A DNA stretch of 64,000 nt from Rhizobium sp. ACO-34A (GTDB lineage: Bacteria > Pseudomonadota > Alphaproteobacteria > Rhizobiales > Rhizobiaceae): positions 124,001-188,000 of the forward strand of contig CP021374.1 of the NCBI GenBank assembly GCA_002600635.1. Reading direction: 5' to 3'. Shown piece after piece: positions 36,974 through 45,897 of the stretch. Position 1 is the stretch's first letter. Every line of letters begins with the position of its first letter. Made by a program: the position numbers and the translations under genes. The notes below the pieces were generated by a model. That model was given only the letters and a program-made list of their open reading frames with translations, had not been told where the DNA came from and did not search any database.

Positions 36974-36987
36974 GGGAGGAGTTCGCC

Positions 36988-38109
36988 ATGAGGGCAAACC
37001 GGATCATTACACTGCACCAGCCACGCCGGCTGGAAATCGGCGCGGGATCAGTTGCCCGCGTCGGCACGTGGGCGAGCGATGCTGCCCGCATCTTCGTGCT
37101 TGCGACGCCACATACGGCAGGTTTCGTCAATCGTCTCGGTCTCAATGGCACGATCACCGTTTTCGACGCCATTCCCGGCGAGCCTGATACCGCGACTTTC
37201 GATGCGGCGCTGGAAGCGGCTCGCCGCGCCAGCCCCGATCTGGTCGTTGGCCTTGGGGGCGGCTCCGTCATGGATGTGGCCAAGCTGGTGGCAGCGCTTT
37301 GGGATGGAAAGCAGACGCTTCTCGATGTCGCCGGACCGGACAAGGTCGAGGGACGGCGCACCCGCCTCGTGCAGATCGCCACGACCGCCGGAACCGGCTC
37401 GGAAGCGGGCATCCGCGCATTGATCACCGATCCGGGCAAGGGCAACAAGATCGCGGTCGAAAGCCCGCATCTGATCGCCGACCTCGCAATTCTCGATCCG
37501 GAACTGACCTACAGCGTGCCGGCAGCGGTTACGGCTGCGACGGGTGTCGATGCCATGGCCCATTGCGTCGAGGCCTTCACCAACCGCAAGGCCCATCCGG
37601 TGATCGACTATTACGCAAGGATCGGTATCGATCTCGTCGGCCGCTATCTGGCCCGCGCCGTCAGGGACGGTTCGGATACCGAAGCGCGGGAGGGTATGAT
37701 GATCGCTTCCTTCTACGGTGGCATCTGCCTGGGCCCGGTCAACACCGCGGCCGGCCACGCGCTCGCCTATCCGCTCGGCACTCTGCTGCATCTGCCGCAC
37801 GGGCTCGCTAACGCTATCATCTTCCCGCATGTGCTTGCCTATAACGAGCAGGTAGCCCCGGCAAAGACGGCCGAAGTCGTGGCGGCGCTCGGAATAGCCG
37901 AACGGGCGCGGGAAGAAGGTCTTCTGGCTGCTGCGCACGGCTTCTGTGCCGGCCTCGGCCTGGAGATGCAGCTTTCCCGCCACGGTGCCCGTGAAGAGGA
38001 CCTGCAGCGCTTTGCCGAGGATGCCCACGCCATCCGTCGCCTGATGGACAACAACCCGCGCGACATGAGCGTCGAAGACGTGCTCGGGATCTACCGCGCC
38101 GCTTTCTAG
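36988..38109 (+). CDS. Iron-containing alcohol dehydrogenase
   Basis: 373 residues. NAD(P)-binding GGGSVMDVAKL (about 90-100), TTAGTGSEAG, and metal ligands in LADLAILDP-like context (ADLAILDPEL), VDAMAHCVEAF, NTAAGHALAYPLG and LHLPHGLANA, as in the group III family. It would oxidise an alcohol, or reduce an aldehyde or semialdehyde produced by the DapA-like enzyme. Last gene of the four-gene operon, behind GGGAGGAG and followed by a repeat and a terminator. Confidence 0.9.
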   Translation: MRANRIITLHQPRRLEIGAGSVARVGTWASDAARIFVLATPHTAGFVNRLGLNGTITVFDAIPGEPDTATFDAALEAARRASPDLVVGLGGGSVMDVAKLVAALWDGKQTLLDVAGPDKVEGRRTRLVQIATTAGTGSEAGIRALITDPGKGNKIAVESPHLIADLAILDPELTYSVPAAVTAATGVDAMAHCVEAFTNRKAHPVIDYYARIGIDLVGRYLARAVRDGSDTEAREGMMIASFYGGICLGPVNTAAGHALAYPLGTLLHLPHGLANAIIFPHVLAYNEQVAPAKTAEVVAALGIAERAREEGLLAAAHGFCAGLGLEMQLSRHGAREEDLQRFAEDAHAIRRLMDNNPRDMSVEDVLGIYRAAF

Positions 38110-38208
38110 AGCATTAGCAGTGAAAGCGGAATGGGCTTCACTGCTCTATCTCTTTGGTTTCACGCAATTCCGGACGCAAAACCGGTTCCCACTTTTGCTG
38201 GAATTGCT
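38109..38208. repeat. Palindromic intergenic repeat of rhizobial type
   Basis: Two consecutive imperfect palindromes. The first is AGCAGTGAA (38116-38124) with TTCACTGCT (38137-38145). The second is GCAATTCC (38164-38171) with GGAATTGC (38200-38207), nested around GCAAAA and TTTTGC. The second part, with the sequence CAATTCCGGACGCAAAACCGG, cut here to its arms, resembles a short dispersed element that I recall from many rhizobial intergenic regions. Only one copy is seen in this window. Confidence 0.65.
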
Positions 38209-38245
38209 CCGAAGCGGCGCTCAGAACTTCTCCTCCACCCAGCCT

Positions 38246-38275
38246 CCGGCGTTCCCAACGGGACGCCGGTTTTTT
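38246..38275 (+). terminator. Intrinsic terminator after the sialidase-like operon
   Basis: CCGGCGT-T-CCC-AAC-GGGACGCCGG stem (one bulged T) running into six T residues. It ends the plus-strand operon just before the converging GntR gene stop at 38298. Confidence 0.85.
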
Positions 38276-38297
38276 CATTTCGGAGAGGTTGCGGGCG

Positions 38298-39014
38298 TCA
38301 GGCCACGCTTTCCTGATCGGGACGGCGGCGTTCGAACAGGCGTTCGCGGGAGCCGAGAAGGTGGTGGCGCATCAGGTCGCGCGCCTTGTCGGTGTCGCGG
38401 TTGCGGATCGCGTCGAAGATGGCGGCATGCTCGCCAAAGACCTTGGTAAGGCCGGAGGCCTCCCGCTTCACCGAAACGCCGTGGAAGCGCATGCCTGCTG
38501 CGATATGATCCTTGAGCGCTTCCATCGCGGTGGAAAAATATGGGTTCTCGGATGCCTTGGCGATTGCGAGGTGAAACTGGAAGTCCGCGTCTTCGCGGTG
38601 CGACAGGCGATTTGTCGCGTCCCGCATCAGTTCCAGCGCATTGGCAATCGAGGCAAGGGTTTCCGGTCCGTGACGCTCGGCAGCGCATGCGGCGGCCTCC
38701 GGCTCCATCGTCAGGCGGAATTCATAGCAGTTGAGCAGATCCGACACGTTCTGCAACTGGCCGAAACCGAGCGGTTCCTTCAGTCCGATGGAACGAACGA
38801 AACTGCCCGCACCCTGACGCGAATAGATCAATCCCTGGTCACGCAGACGCTTGAGCGCTTCGCGTACCACGGGACGCGATACTTCGAATTCGGCGGCCAG
38901 ATCATGTTCCGTCGGCAGGCGCTCGTCGGATCGATAGGCGCCCGATTTGATCGCCTTCTGCATTCGCTCGAAGACAACATCGGCAAGGCTTTTGCGTCCC
39001 GTTTCTCCCGCCAT
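38298..39014 (-). CDS. GntR-family regulator, FadR/FCD subgroup
   Basis: 238 residues. The winged HTH (about 10-75) includes RLPTEHDLAAEFEVSRPVVREALKRLRDQGLI. The all-helical FCD ligand domain (about 90-225) shows FQFHLAIAKASENPYF and a His-rich DLMRHHLLGSRERL end typical of metal/acid-binding FCD domains. Regulators of this group sense organic or sugar acids. It follows the DUF1537 kinase gene by nine bases, so kinase and regulator form one minus-strand unit. It probably controls the acid-sugar genes. Confidence 0.9.
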   Translation of the reverse strand: MAGETGRKSLADVVFERMQKAIKSGAYRSDERLPTEHDLAAEFEVSRPVVREALKRLRDQGLIYSRQGAGSFVRSIGLKEPLGFGQLQNVSDLLNCYEFRLTMEPEAAACAAERHGPETLASIANALELMRDATNRLSHREDADFQFHLAIAKASENPYFSTAMEALKDHIAAGMRFHGVSVKREASGLTKVFGEHAAIFDAIRNRDTDKARDLMRHHLLGSRERLFERRRPDQESVA

Positions 39015-39023
39015 CCGTTTCCC

Positions 39024-40070
39024 TCAGCTCGCGTTCTTCTCGCCCAGTCCCGCCAGGACCGCAAGCGTATTACTATCACCAAATCCGCCCGATTTGGCGA
39101 TGATCGTCAAGTCTCCTGCACGGGCGAGTGGCAGACCGGGCAGGCATTCCCCCAACAGTATTGCTGAACGGATGCCCATCTGCGCCAGAATGGCTTCCGC
39201 TGTCGCGCCTCCGGTCATGAACAGCAGCTCACACCCGGCGGTCAGGCCGGGATGAATGCTGCGGGCAAGATTTTCCGACACATCCGCGCCGGAAATCTCG
39301 GTTTCCCCCGGCAGTGCCTGGACCAGTGTCAGTGCGGCGCTTGGATCCGTTTCGGAGAGGATGCCGTTCGGAGCGCCATAATACAGAGCGTCCTTGGTTC
39401 GCTTCAACCTGTCGACCTGCGCCAGCGTGAGCGGATCGCGGGAGCCTACGACAAAGAGTGCGCGGCCGGCGGGTGGCTTCGGGGCATCCGCTTCCGCTCG
39501 ACCGGTCATCATTTCGGCCATGGCCTCGGCCAATCCGCGCGCGCCGACCGGCAGAGCATCGGGAGCGGTCTTGAGCGCTTGCCGGAGGTCGTCAAGGCTG
39601 TCCGTATCGGGAATGACGGCGCGGTCGGCAAGCGCGCCAAGACGGGACCGGACCGCAATCGGTTCCGCCACGCCGAAGCCGGTCACGGCACCTGCCCGCA
39701 CGTTGCGGCGGAATTCGGGAATGGCCGGCGCGACCAGCATCACCGACGGGTTCAGGGCAGAGAGTTCTTCTGCGATATGCCCCTTCAGCCGGGAATCGAT
39801 CTTCTTGAAGAGGCGCGTTCCATGGGGAAGCTGCTTCAGCACCACACGGACTGCGGCCGCAGCCTTTTCAGGCTCGATCTCGCGCGAGCGGGTGCTGACG
39901 GCGATGATTTCGGCACCCGTTGCCAGCGCTTCGCCAACAGCTTCCGGCTCGAAGGCCACGGCCGTCGACATTCCCCGGCCGGCAAACGGGGCGCCGCTGT
40001 CGAGAGCCCCCGTCAGGTCGTCGGCAATGATGCAGAGCTTCGGCTCTCCCACAGGCTCGAAGGAAGGCAT
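39024..40070 (-). CDS. DUF1537 four-carbon acid-sugar kinase (OtnK/DtnK type)
   Basis: 348 residues, somewhat shorter than the roughly 420 usual. N-terminal CIIADDLTGALDSGAPFAGRG carries the acid-sugar-binding Asp pair; FKKIDSRLKGHIAEEL is a family landmark; the nucleotide-binding C-terminal part has FMTGGATAEAIL and IIAKSGGFGDSNTL. The family phosphorylates threonate or erythronate at O4, providing the substrate of PdxA2. It starts a unit with the GntR regulator, convergent with the operon that holds pdxA2. The exact stereoisomer used is not deducible. Confidence 0.88.
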   Translation of the reverse strand: MPSFEPVGEPKLCIIADDLTGALDSGAPFAGRGMSTAVAFEPEAVGEALATGAEIIAVSTRSREIEPEKAAAAVRVVLKQLPHGTRLFKKIDSRLKGHIAEELSALNPSVMLVAPAIPEFRRNVRAGAVTGFGVAEPIAVRSRLGALADRAVIPDTDSLDDLRQALKTAPDALPVGARGLAEAMAEMMTGRAEADAPKPPAGRALFVVGSRDPLTLAQVDRLKRTKDALYYGAPNGILSETDPSAALTLVQALPGETEISGADVSENLARSIHPGLTAGCELLFMTGGATAEAILAQMGIRSAILLGECLPGLPLARAGDLTIIAKSGGFGDSNTLAVLAGLGEKNAS

Positions 40071-40343
40071 GTCGTAAACTTATTCTCCCATATAGTGCCT
40101 TATTCTGAATGATGTATTTTGAGTTGGCAAACAAATTTTATGGTAAGTTTACATATCTGGAAAAGTGGGGTTTCCTCACCCGCTTCGACCGGTGGCGTTG
40201 CCTGGGACAGGGTCCAGATGATCCTGTGATCGCAAACAGCAAGACGCGCTGCGCTGTTGGCCGCGAAAGCGCGATTCATGAGTGCATGTGGGCGGGATTG
40301 GTTGATTGCTTGTCGGGACGAGCGCCCGAAGTGCCGGAAAAGC
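40071..40343. other. Intergenic region, kinase promoter side
   Basis: 273 bases upstream of the DUF1537 kinase and downstream of the pseudogene, the largest gap in the window. It is A/T-rich at 40075-40160 and holds a near-palindrome TATGGTAAGTTTACATA (40138-40154) that could be a GntR operator. A plus-strand 85-codon open frame here has no recognisable features and is not annotated. Nothing else is evident. Confidence 0.5.
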
Positions 40344-41228
40344 CTAGGCTTCGACCGGTTCCCTGACCTGTTGTGTAATGGCCTCGGGAAGGCTGATTTC
40401 AACCCGGGCGCCGCGCCGGTCGTTGCGGTCGCTGATCGAGATGGTGCCGTTATGCGCCGTCACGATCGATCTGCACATGGCGAGACCGAGCCTCATGCCA
40501 TGCGGCTTTGTGGTTGCGAAGGCCTTGAAGAGGGCTTCTTCCGTCTGCTTCAGTCCGTGGCCGGTGTCGCTGAAGCGAATGGTGAGGTTGTCACTGTTGC
40601 CCTTCGTCTCGATTGTGAGCATGCGTTCGCAGGGCTGCGTCTCGTCCATTGCCTGCAAGGCGTTGACGATGATTTTGACGAAGGCCTGTTGCAGCAGGAT
40701 CCGGTCGCTATGAATGGTTCGGGTGCCTGCGTCGAGGCTGAGCAATACGCGGACGTCCTGCCCGGAAAGTTTTTTCTGCTTCAAGCGGATGGCGTTGGTG
40801 ATGAGTGCATCGACTGCCACGTCGCCACTGTCGGACTTCGCCTTGCCAAGCAGCATGCGCACGCGCTTTACGACCGCGGCTGCCTGTTCGGTGGAGGCAA
40901 CCGCATCCTCAAGCGCGAAGCGTGCCTCCTCAAGGTCCGGCTTGGGCCGATCCAGCTATCTCTGGGCGGCCTGGATGAAGGCCATGATCGCCGAGAGCGG
41001 CTGGTTCACCGCATAGGCGATGGAGGCGGAAATCTCGCCGATCATGGCTGCCTGGGCAGCATGTTCCAATTCCCTGCGGGATTTCTCCAGCGCCTCCTGA
41101 AAGGCGAGCCGGGTCCGAGATCGGCTTCCAGCCTTCACGGAATATCCCACCGAGCGCAGGAGCGTATTGAGCGCCTGACGCACCAGTTTCTCGTCGTCAA
41201 CGACAAGTACGAGGGGACCCTCGGACAT
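40344..41228 (-). pseudogene. Decayed fusion of a FixJ-type receiver start and a FixL-type histidine kinase
   Basis: One frame interrupted by an in-frame TAG at 40953-40955. Residues before it (from ATG 41228): MSEGPLVLVVDDEKLVRQAL, the start of a response-regulator receiver, stops after about 36 residues with no phosphorylation Asp. It is joined to a HisKA dimerisation helix in which the expected AHEVNQPL reads AYAVNQPL, so the phosphorylatable His is lost. After the stop comes an intact-looking ATPase domain (FVKIIVNALQAMDE, FSDTGHGL, GLAMCRSIV). TAG stands where relatives have Trp. Internal deletion, His loss and nonsense mutation together indicate a dead gene. Confidence 0.82.
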
Positions 41229-41469
41229 GATTTTCTTTTCAACTCGTTTCAGTGTGACGAAAGTTTCAAACACAACTGATGGAAATAGCAATGCCTGGGC
41301 GGCGCGGATTCGCAGCCTAGGCGGTTCGATCCGGCAACCGCAATCATACCGAGGTATGTCCCGGTAAAACCGACGTTTATCGTCGCGGACCGACAGTAGG
41401 GTTTCGAATGGGGCCTCTCTGTTTCAGAATGCGCCCCGTAAATATGGACCGGGTAATCCGAGGAGACGG

Positions 41470-42048
41470 ATGATGAACGCCAATGCTGTGCTTCTGGACC
41501 GAGAGTTTTCAGCAATCGGCATCGAACTGGGCGAAGCCGCCGGCTCCAATGCTGCGTCGGGCCTTCTGCTTCGTGCCATCACCTGGATGGAGCGGGACGA
41601 GGCGGTCGCAACCGATCTCGTGAGAAAGGCGCTGACCGTTCTGGAACCTGTTGTGCGGGAGGAACGCCCCGCTGGTGAGAAGGCCGTTTCCGGGGGGCTT
41701 GCCCCCTGGCAGGTCAGCCGCCTCAGAACTCACATCGATATGCACATCGCCTATTCGATCTCGCTGGAAGAGCTCGCCCGGCTGGTGAAACTTTCGACGA
41801 GCCACTTCTCCGCTGCCTTCAAGGTGAGCTTCGGCACGTCCCCGCACAATTACGTTCTCTCGCGCCGCGTCGGTCACGCCAAGACCCGCATGTTGAGCAG
41901 CGATGCCCCTCTTTGTGAGATCGCGCTGGATTGCGGGCTCGCCGATCAGGCACATCTCTCGCGAGTTTTTCGGCGGATGACGGGTACGACGCCCAGCATG
42001 TGGCGGCGCGAACAGTTGCCGCCGGAAGACGCCGCCTCGGCGGCATGA
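41470..42048 (+). CDS. AraC-family transcriptional regulator, short form
   Basis: 192 residues. The C-terminal AraC DNA-binding domain (about 80-185) is complete: two helix-turn-helices, ISLEELARLVKLSTSHFSAAFKVSFG and LCEIALDCGLADQAHLSRVFRRMTGTTPSMWRR. The N-terminal 75 residues show no cupin or other known sensor domain. It is divergent from the kinase pseudogene and once may have been functionally linked to it. Target genes unknown. ATG 41473 is the second of two adjacent starts. Confidence 0.87.
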   Translation: MMNANAVLLDREFSAIGIELGEAAGSNAASGLLLRAITWMERDEAVATDLVRKALTVLEPVVREERPAGEKAVSGGLAPWQVSRLRTHIDMHIAYSISLEELARLVKLSTSHFSAAFKVSFGTSPHNYVLSRRVGHAKTRMLSSDAPLCEIALDCGLADQAHLSRVFRRMTGTTPSMWRREQLPPEDAASAA

Positions 42049-42069
42049 CCCGGCGGGTGCACACGGGTT

Positions 42070-42549
42070 TCAGATCTTGCGGTACAGGTAATAGCGCCCC
42101 GGTTCGAGATGATCTGGTATGGGCAGCATTTCGAGCCGCGGATGATCGAGCGCAAGCCCGCTGACGGCATAGCCGCCGGAGCGCAGCATTCCGGCCGCCA
42201 GTTCAGGCAGCCAGGACATCACGACCGCATCCTTTTCCGGATAGCCGGTGCCGATGTCGGCGTGCACGAGTGCCGCTTCGCTGCCGATGTAATTCCGTGC
42301 CGTTTCGCGGATTTCGCCGATCACGAGATCCTCTTCCGGCGGAATCGACGTCTTGTGGGCCGCGACGTGCCGGTCGAACACGATGAAACGCCGGCCCGGA
42401 AAGGTCTCGATCATGTGGCTGTAGGTGCGCCCGTTCCCGAGGCCGACTTCCATGATGGGACCTTCCGGCAGAAGGTTCTGGTCGCGGAGCAGATTGAGCA
42501 GATCGCGCTGGGCGGTCATGCGGTTGATGAAGATGTCGAGACGGGTCAT
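42070..42549 (-). CDS. SAM-dependent methyltransferase-like protein
   Basis: 159 residues from ATG 42549; a longer frame to 42627 overlaps the upstream dehydrogenase and is not used. PIMEVGLGNGRTYSHM (31-46) fits the SAM-binding glycine loop, and FIVFDRH the following acidic strand end. ALVHADIGTG and VVMSWLPELAAGML are further Rossmann strands. Small stand-alone methyltransferase-like protein, two bases after the nucleotide-sugar dehydrogenase. Possibly methylates a glycan or a precursor. Substrate unknown. Confidence 0.75.
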   Translation of the reverse strand: MTRLDIFINRMTAQRDLLNLLRDQNLLPEGPIMEVGLGNGRTYSHMIETFPGRRFIVFDRHVAAHKTSIPPEEDLVIGEIRETARNYIGSEAALVHADIGTGYPEKDAVVMSWLPELAAGMLRSGGYAVSGLALDHPRLEMLPIPDHLEPGRYYLYRKI

Positions 42550-42551
42550 GC

Positions 42552-43892
42552 TCAGGCCTTTACGATGACGCTGCCCTCGACCTTGCGGCGGGCGAGCGCG
42601 TTGCGGGTATCGACGATCAGCGGGCACCAGTCGGCCAGCGCCTGATAGTCGATGGAATCGTGATCCGTGGAGATCAGGACCACGTCGAAACCTTCGAGCG
42701 TTTCCCGGTTCCAGTCGACGCTGCGGCGGCCCATCAGGTCGGCATATTCACGGGTTTTCGGTACTTCCGGAATGAAGGGGTCGTGATAGGCGACGTCCGC
42801 GCCGCGTTCGACCAGCAGTTCCATCAGCCGAAGCGAGGGGCTTTCGCGAATATCGGGCACGTTCTTCTTGTAGGCGAGGCCGATGACGAGAACGCGCGAG
42901 CGGCTGAGCGCTTTGCCGGCCTTGCGGTCGAGGGCTTCGGCCACCTTTTCCACGACGTGATGGGGCATGGCCGTATTGACCTCGCCGGCAAGCTCGATGA
43001 AGCGGGTCGGCGTATCGTATTCCCGTGATTTCCATGTGAGGTAGAAGGGGTCGATCGGGATACAGTGACCGCCAAGCCCCGGCCCCGGATAGAAAGGCAT
43101 ATAGCCGAAGGGCTTCGTCTTCGCGGCGTCGATGACCTCCCAGACGTCGATCCCCATGGCGTCGTAGACCAGCTTCAGCTCGTTGACGAGGGCGATGTTG
43201 ACGGCGCGGAAGATGTTTTCGGTGAGCTTAACTGCCTCGGCCGTGGCCGTCGTAGACACCGGTACGATCGTCTTGACCACCGCGCCGTAAAAGGCCGTCA
43301 TCAGCTCGCGTGCGTCTTCACCGTCGCCGGCGACGACTTTCGGAATGGTCGAGGTGTCGAAGTCGCGGTTGCCCGGATCTTCCCGTTCGGGTGAAAAGCC
43401 GAGGAAGAAATCCGTGCCGGCCTGGAGGCCGGTTGCTTCGAGAATGGGCTTTACCACCTCCTCGGTGGTGCCGGGATAGGTAGTCGATTCCAGCGAGATC
43501 AGCTGGCCGGGCCTGAGTGTGTCGGCGATCTGTCTGCAGGTGTTCTCGATGAAGGAGAGATCGGGATCGCGGTGACGTGTCAGCGGCGTCGGCACACAGA
43601 TCGCGATCACGTCGCAATCGGCAAGGCGGGAGAATTCGCAGGTCGCGGTGAACCGGCCTTCGGCGCATTCCTTCTGCAGGATATCGTCCGGCACGGCCTC
43701 GATATAGCTCCTGCCGGCCTCGATTGCCGTCATCTTGCCCGGATCGATGTCGAAGCCCGTCACCGAGAAACCCGCTCGCGCCATGCTGATCGCCAGCGGC
43801 AGGCCGACATAGCCAAGCCCGATGACGGCGGCTTTGGCGCGTCTCGACTGGATAGCCTGGAGAAGTTCGGTCGCAACGGGAGAGGTGGACAT
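42552..43892 (-). CDS. UDP-N-acetylglucosamine/mannosamine 6-dehydrogenase-type nucleotide sugar dehydrogenase
   Basis: 446 residues of the UDP-glucose/GDP-mannose dehydrogenase family. N-terminal NAD-binding VIGLGYVGLPLAISMARAGF (24-43), SLESTTYPGTTEEVV, FLGFSPEREDPGN, the latter typical of WbpA/VipA-type UDP-HexNAc dehydrogenases, and catalytic Cys277 in GLGGHCIPIDPFYLTW. It makes a hexosaminuronic acid donor for surface polysaccharide. First gene of a short minus-strand unit with the methyltransferase-like gene. Confidence 0.9.
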   Translation of the reverse strand: MSTSPVATELLQAIQSRRAKAAVIGLGYVGLPLAISMARAGFSVTGFDIDPGKMTAIEAGRSYIEAVPDDILQKECAEGRFTATCEFSRLADCDVIAICVPTPLTRHRDPDLSFIENTCRQIADTLRPGQLISLESTTYPGTTEEVVKPILEATGLQAGTDFFLGFSPEREDPGNRDFDTSTIPKVVAGDGEDARELMTAFYGAVVKTIVPVSTTATAEAVKLTENIFRAVNIALVNELKLVYDAMGIDVWEVIDAAKTKPFGYMPFYPGPGLGGHCIPIDPFYLTWKSREYDTPTRFIELAGEVNTAMPHHVVEKVAEALDRKAGKALSRSRVLVIGLAYKKNVPDIRESPSLRLMELLVERGADVAYHDPFIPEVPKTREYADLMGRRSVDWNRETLEGFDVVLISTDHDSIDYQALADWCPLIVDTRNALARRKVEGSVIVKA

Positions 43893-44068
43893 TGGTGGGA
43901 AGAACTCCGTGGGAGGAATGTCAGCCAGTCACTTGCGTCCCCGGTGTCCACCTGTCAAGGGCGCGCTTTTCTCACCGGCATTCGCAATCGCGTGATGCGG
44001 CGGTGTGACGCCCGAAAGCATGCGGGTTCTCGCCGTCGCCTCTTGCATCGGGCGTTCGGTCAGGCTCT

Positions 44069-45169
44069 ATGGCAGGCATGAGGATTGCCTTCCATGCTCC
44101 CCTGAAATCACCCAGCCATCCCGTTCCCTCGGGCGACAGGCTGATGGCGCGCCAGCTCGTGCGCGCGCTGGAGGAGGGTGGAAACGAAGTAACGCTCGCC
44201 TCGGAATTGCGGACATTCCACGCGACGCCGGAAACGATGATCCCGGGGCTGGAGGATGTAGCGCAGGCGGAAAAGGAGCGGCTTTCAAGGCTATGGGAAC
44301 AGGGCGGGCCGCCCGATCTGTGGTTCTGCTACCACCCCTATTACAAGGCGCCGGATCTCGTTGGGCCCGATCTCTGCCGACGCTTCGGCCTGCCCTATGT
44401 CACCGCCGAGGCCTCCTATTCCCATCGCCGGAATCTTGGCTGCTGGGCACGGCATCAGGATATGTTGAGGGAGATGGTCGGTCTGGCCGGTGTCAATCTC
44501 TACTTTACCGAACGTGATCGGGCGGGTCTGGCAGAGGTGGTGCCGGGTGCAAGGCTGGCGCGTATCGCGCCCTTCATCGATGCTTCGCCCTTCCTCACGC
44601 GGCCTTCCGTTCCAAGGTCCGGCCGTCTGGTAACGGTCGCGATGATGCGTCCCGGCGACAAGATGAGCAGTTACACGGCGCTCGCCAAAGCGCTGGCCCT
44701 GATTGCGGATCTGGACTGGAGCCTCGCCATCGTTGGCGACGGTCCCGAGCGGGCAGCCGTGGAAGCCCTGTTCGCGGGGTTTGCGCCGGGGCGTGTCGAA
44801 TGGCTCGGAGAGCTTTCGCGCGGAGAGGTCGCCGAGGTGCTTTCGGGTGGTTTGGCATTCGTATGGCCGGGCCATGGCGAGGCCTATGGGCTTGCCTATC
44901 TCGAAGCGCAGGCGGCGGGTCTTCCGGTGATAGCGGAACGGATTGCCGGTGTGCCGGAAGTCGTGGAGCATGGCCGCACCGGCCTGCTCGTGCCGCCCGG
45001 TGATCCACGGGCATTCGCCGATGCGATTGCCTCCCTTCTTGCCGATGAACCTCGACGCCTGCTTCTGTCCGAAGCCGCCCGCCGTTTCGTATCCGAGGAA
45101 CGTTCCCTGCCGGTCATGGCTCGCCGCCTGTCGGAAGCGCTCGTTCCAGCGCTGGAGTATCCGCTATGA
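44069..45169 (+). CDS. GT4-type glycosyltransferase
   Basis: 366 residues with a GT-B fold. N-terminal domain MRIAFHAPLKSPSHPVPSGD, then the C-terminal donor domain with LAIVGDGPERAAVEALF and FVWPGHGEAYGLAYLEAQAAGLPVIAERIAGVPEVVEHGRTG, the E-x7-E region that binds nucleotide sugar. Start at 44069 has AGG five bases upstream. Overlaps the next gene (ATGA), so it is paired with the deacetylase-like protein. Transfers a sugar to a growing surface glycan; acceptor unknown. Confidence 0.88.
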   Translation: MAGMRIAFHAPLKSPSHPVPSGDRLMARQLVRALEEGGNEVTLASELRTFHATPETMIPGLEDVAQAEKERLSRLWEQGGPPDLWFCYHPYYKAPDLVGPDLCRRFGLPYVTAEASYSHRRNLGCWARHQDMLREMVGLAGVNLYFTERDRAGLAEVVPGARLARIAPFIDASPFLTRPSVPRSGRLVTVAMMRPGDKMSSYTALAKALALIADLDWSLAIVGDGPERAAVEALFAGFAPGRVEWLGELSRGEVAEVLSGGLAFVWPGHGEAYGLAYLEAQAAGLPVIAERIAGVPEVVEHGRTGLLVPPGDPRAFADAIASLLADEPRRLLLSEAARRFVSEERSLPVMARRLSEALVPALEYPL

Positions 45170-45894
45170 CGAAAGCCCGTTTGCTTGATGCTCTGAACAA
45201 GGCCGCGACTGCGGGAGAACGGGTGCAGCTCTGGTTGCGGGACGACGATGCCGTCGAGCCGACCCCCGCGCTCGACCGCCTGTTTGCCCTGACGACGGCC
45301 CATGCTGTGCCTGTGACGCTTGCCGTCATTCCGGAAAATACCGGAACGCCGCTGTCCGAAAGGCTTGCGGACGAGCCGCATGCTCTCGTGGCCGTTCATG
45401 GCTGGTCGCATCGGAATTATGCTCCGGCAGGGGAGAAGAAGCAGGAGCTGGGATGTCATCGTCCCGCAGAGACGGTGCTTGGTGAACTGCAGGCTGGTTT
45501 CGACAAGCTGGTAGCACTGCATGGATCGCGCTTCAGGCCGATACTGGTGCCACCGTGGAACCGCATCAGCGATGACCTGCTACCCTCCTTATCATCCATC
45601 GGCTTCACGTCGCTGTCGGTCTTCGGCAAGGAGCGTTCGTCGTCTCCGATCCCACTGGTCAACACCCATGTCGACGTTATGGACTGGCACGGAACGCGCG
45701 GCGGTCGACCAGCCGACGTCCTGTTCGGAGAACTGGCCGACTGGATCGTCAGGGACGACCGGCCGCCTGTCATCGGGGTTCTCACGCATCATCTCGTGCA
45801 TGACGAAGCCGTGCGGTCGTTTCTCGAAGAGCTTTTCGAGGCAACGAGCCGGCATCCGGGTTGCGTCTGGATCGATCCCGCCGCTGTCGGGTAG
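45166..45894 (+). CDS. Polysaccharide deacetylase-like protein
   Basis: 242 residues. Metal-site residues of the NodB-homology family appear as RDDDAVEPT (Asp26-28) and VHGWSHRNY (His78 and His82, the HxxxH pattern), with a later PILVPPWNRIS resembling the conserved Arg/Trp strand. No signal peptide is seen, so it would act in the cytoplasm on a lipid- or nucleotide-linked intermediate. Coupled to the preceding GT4 gene and convergent with the next glycosyltransferase. Deacetylation of an amino sugar is likely but not proven. Confidence 0.8.
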   Translation: MTKARLLDALNKAATAGERVQLWLRDDDAVEPTPALDRLFALTTAHAVPVTLAVIPENTGTPLSERLADEPHALVAVHGWSHRNYAPAGEKKQELGCHRPAETVLGELQAGFDKLVALHGSRFRPILVPPWNRISDDLLPSLSSIGFTSLSVFGKERSSSPIPLVNTHVDVMDWHGTRGGRPADVLFGELADWIVRDDRPPVIGVLTHHLVHDEAVRSFLEELFEATSRHPGCVWIDPAAVG

Positions 45895-45897
45895 TTC

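Noticed and set aside
40109..40366. 85-codon plus-strand open frame in the largest intergenic gap
   Set aside because: No convincing ribosome site or family resemblance, and it runs into the pseudogene from the opposite side.
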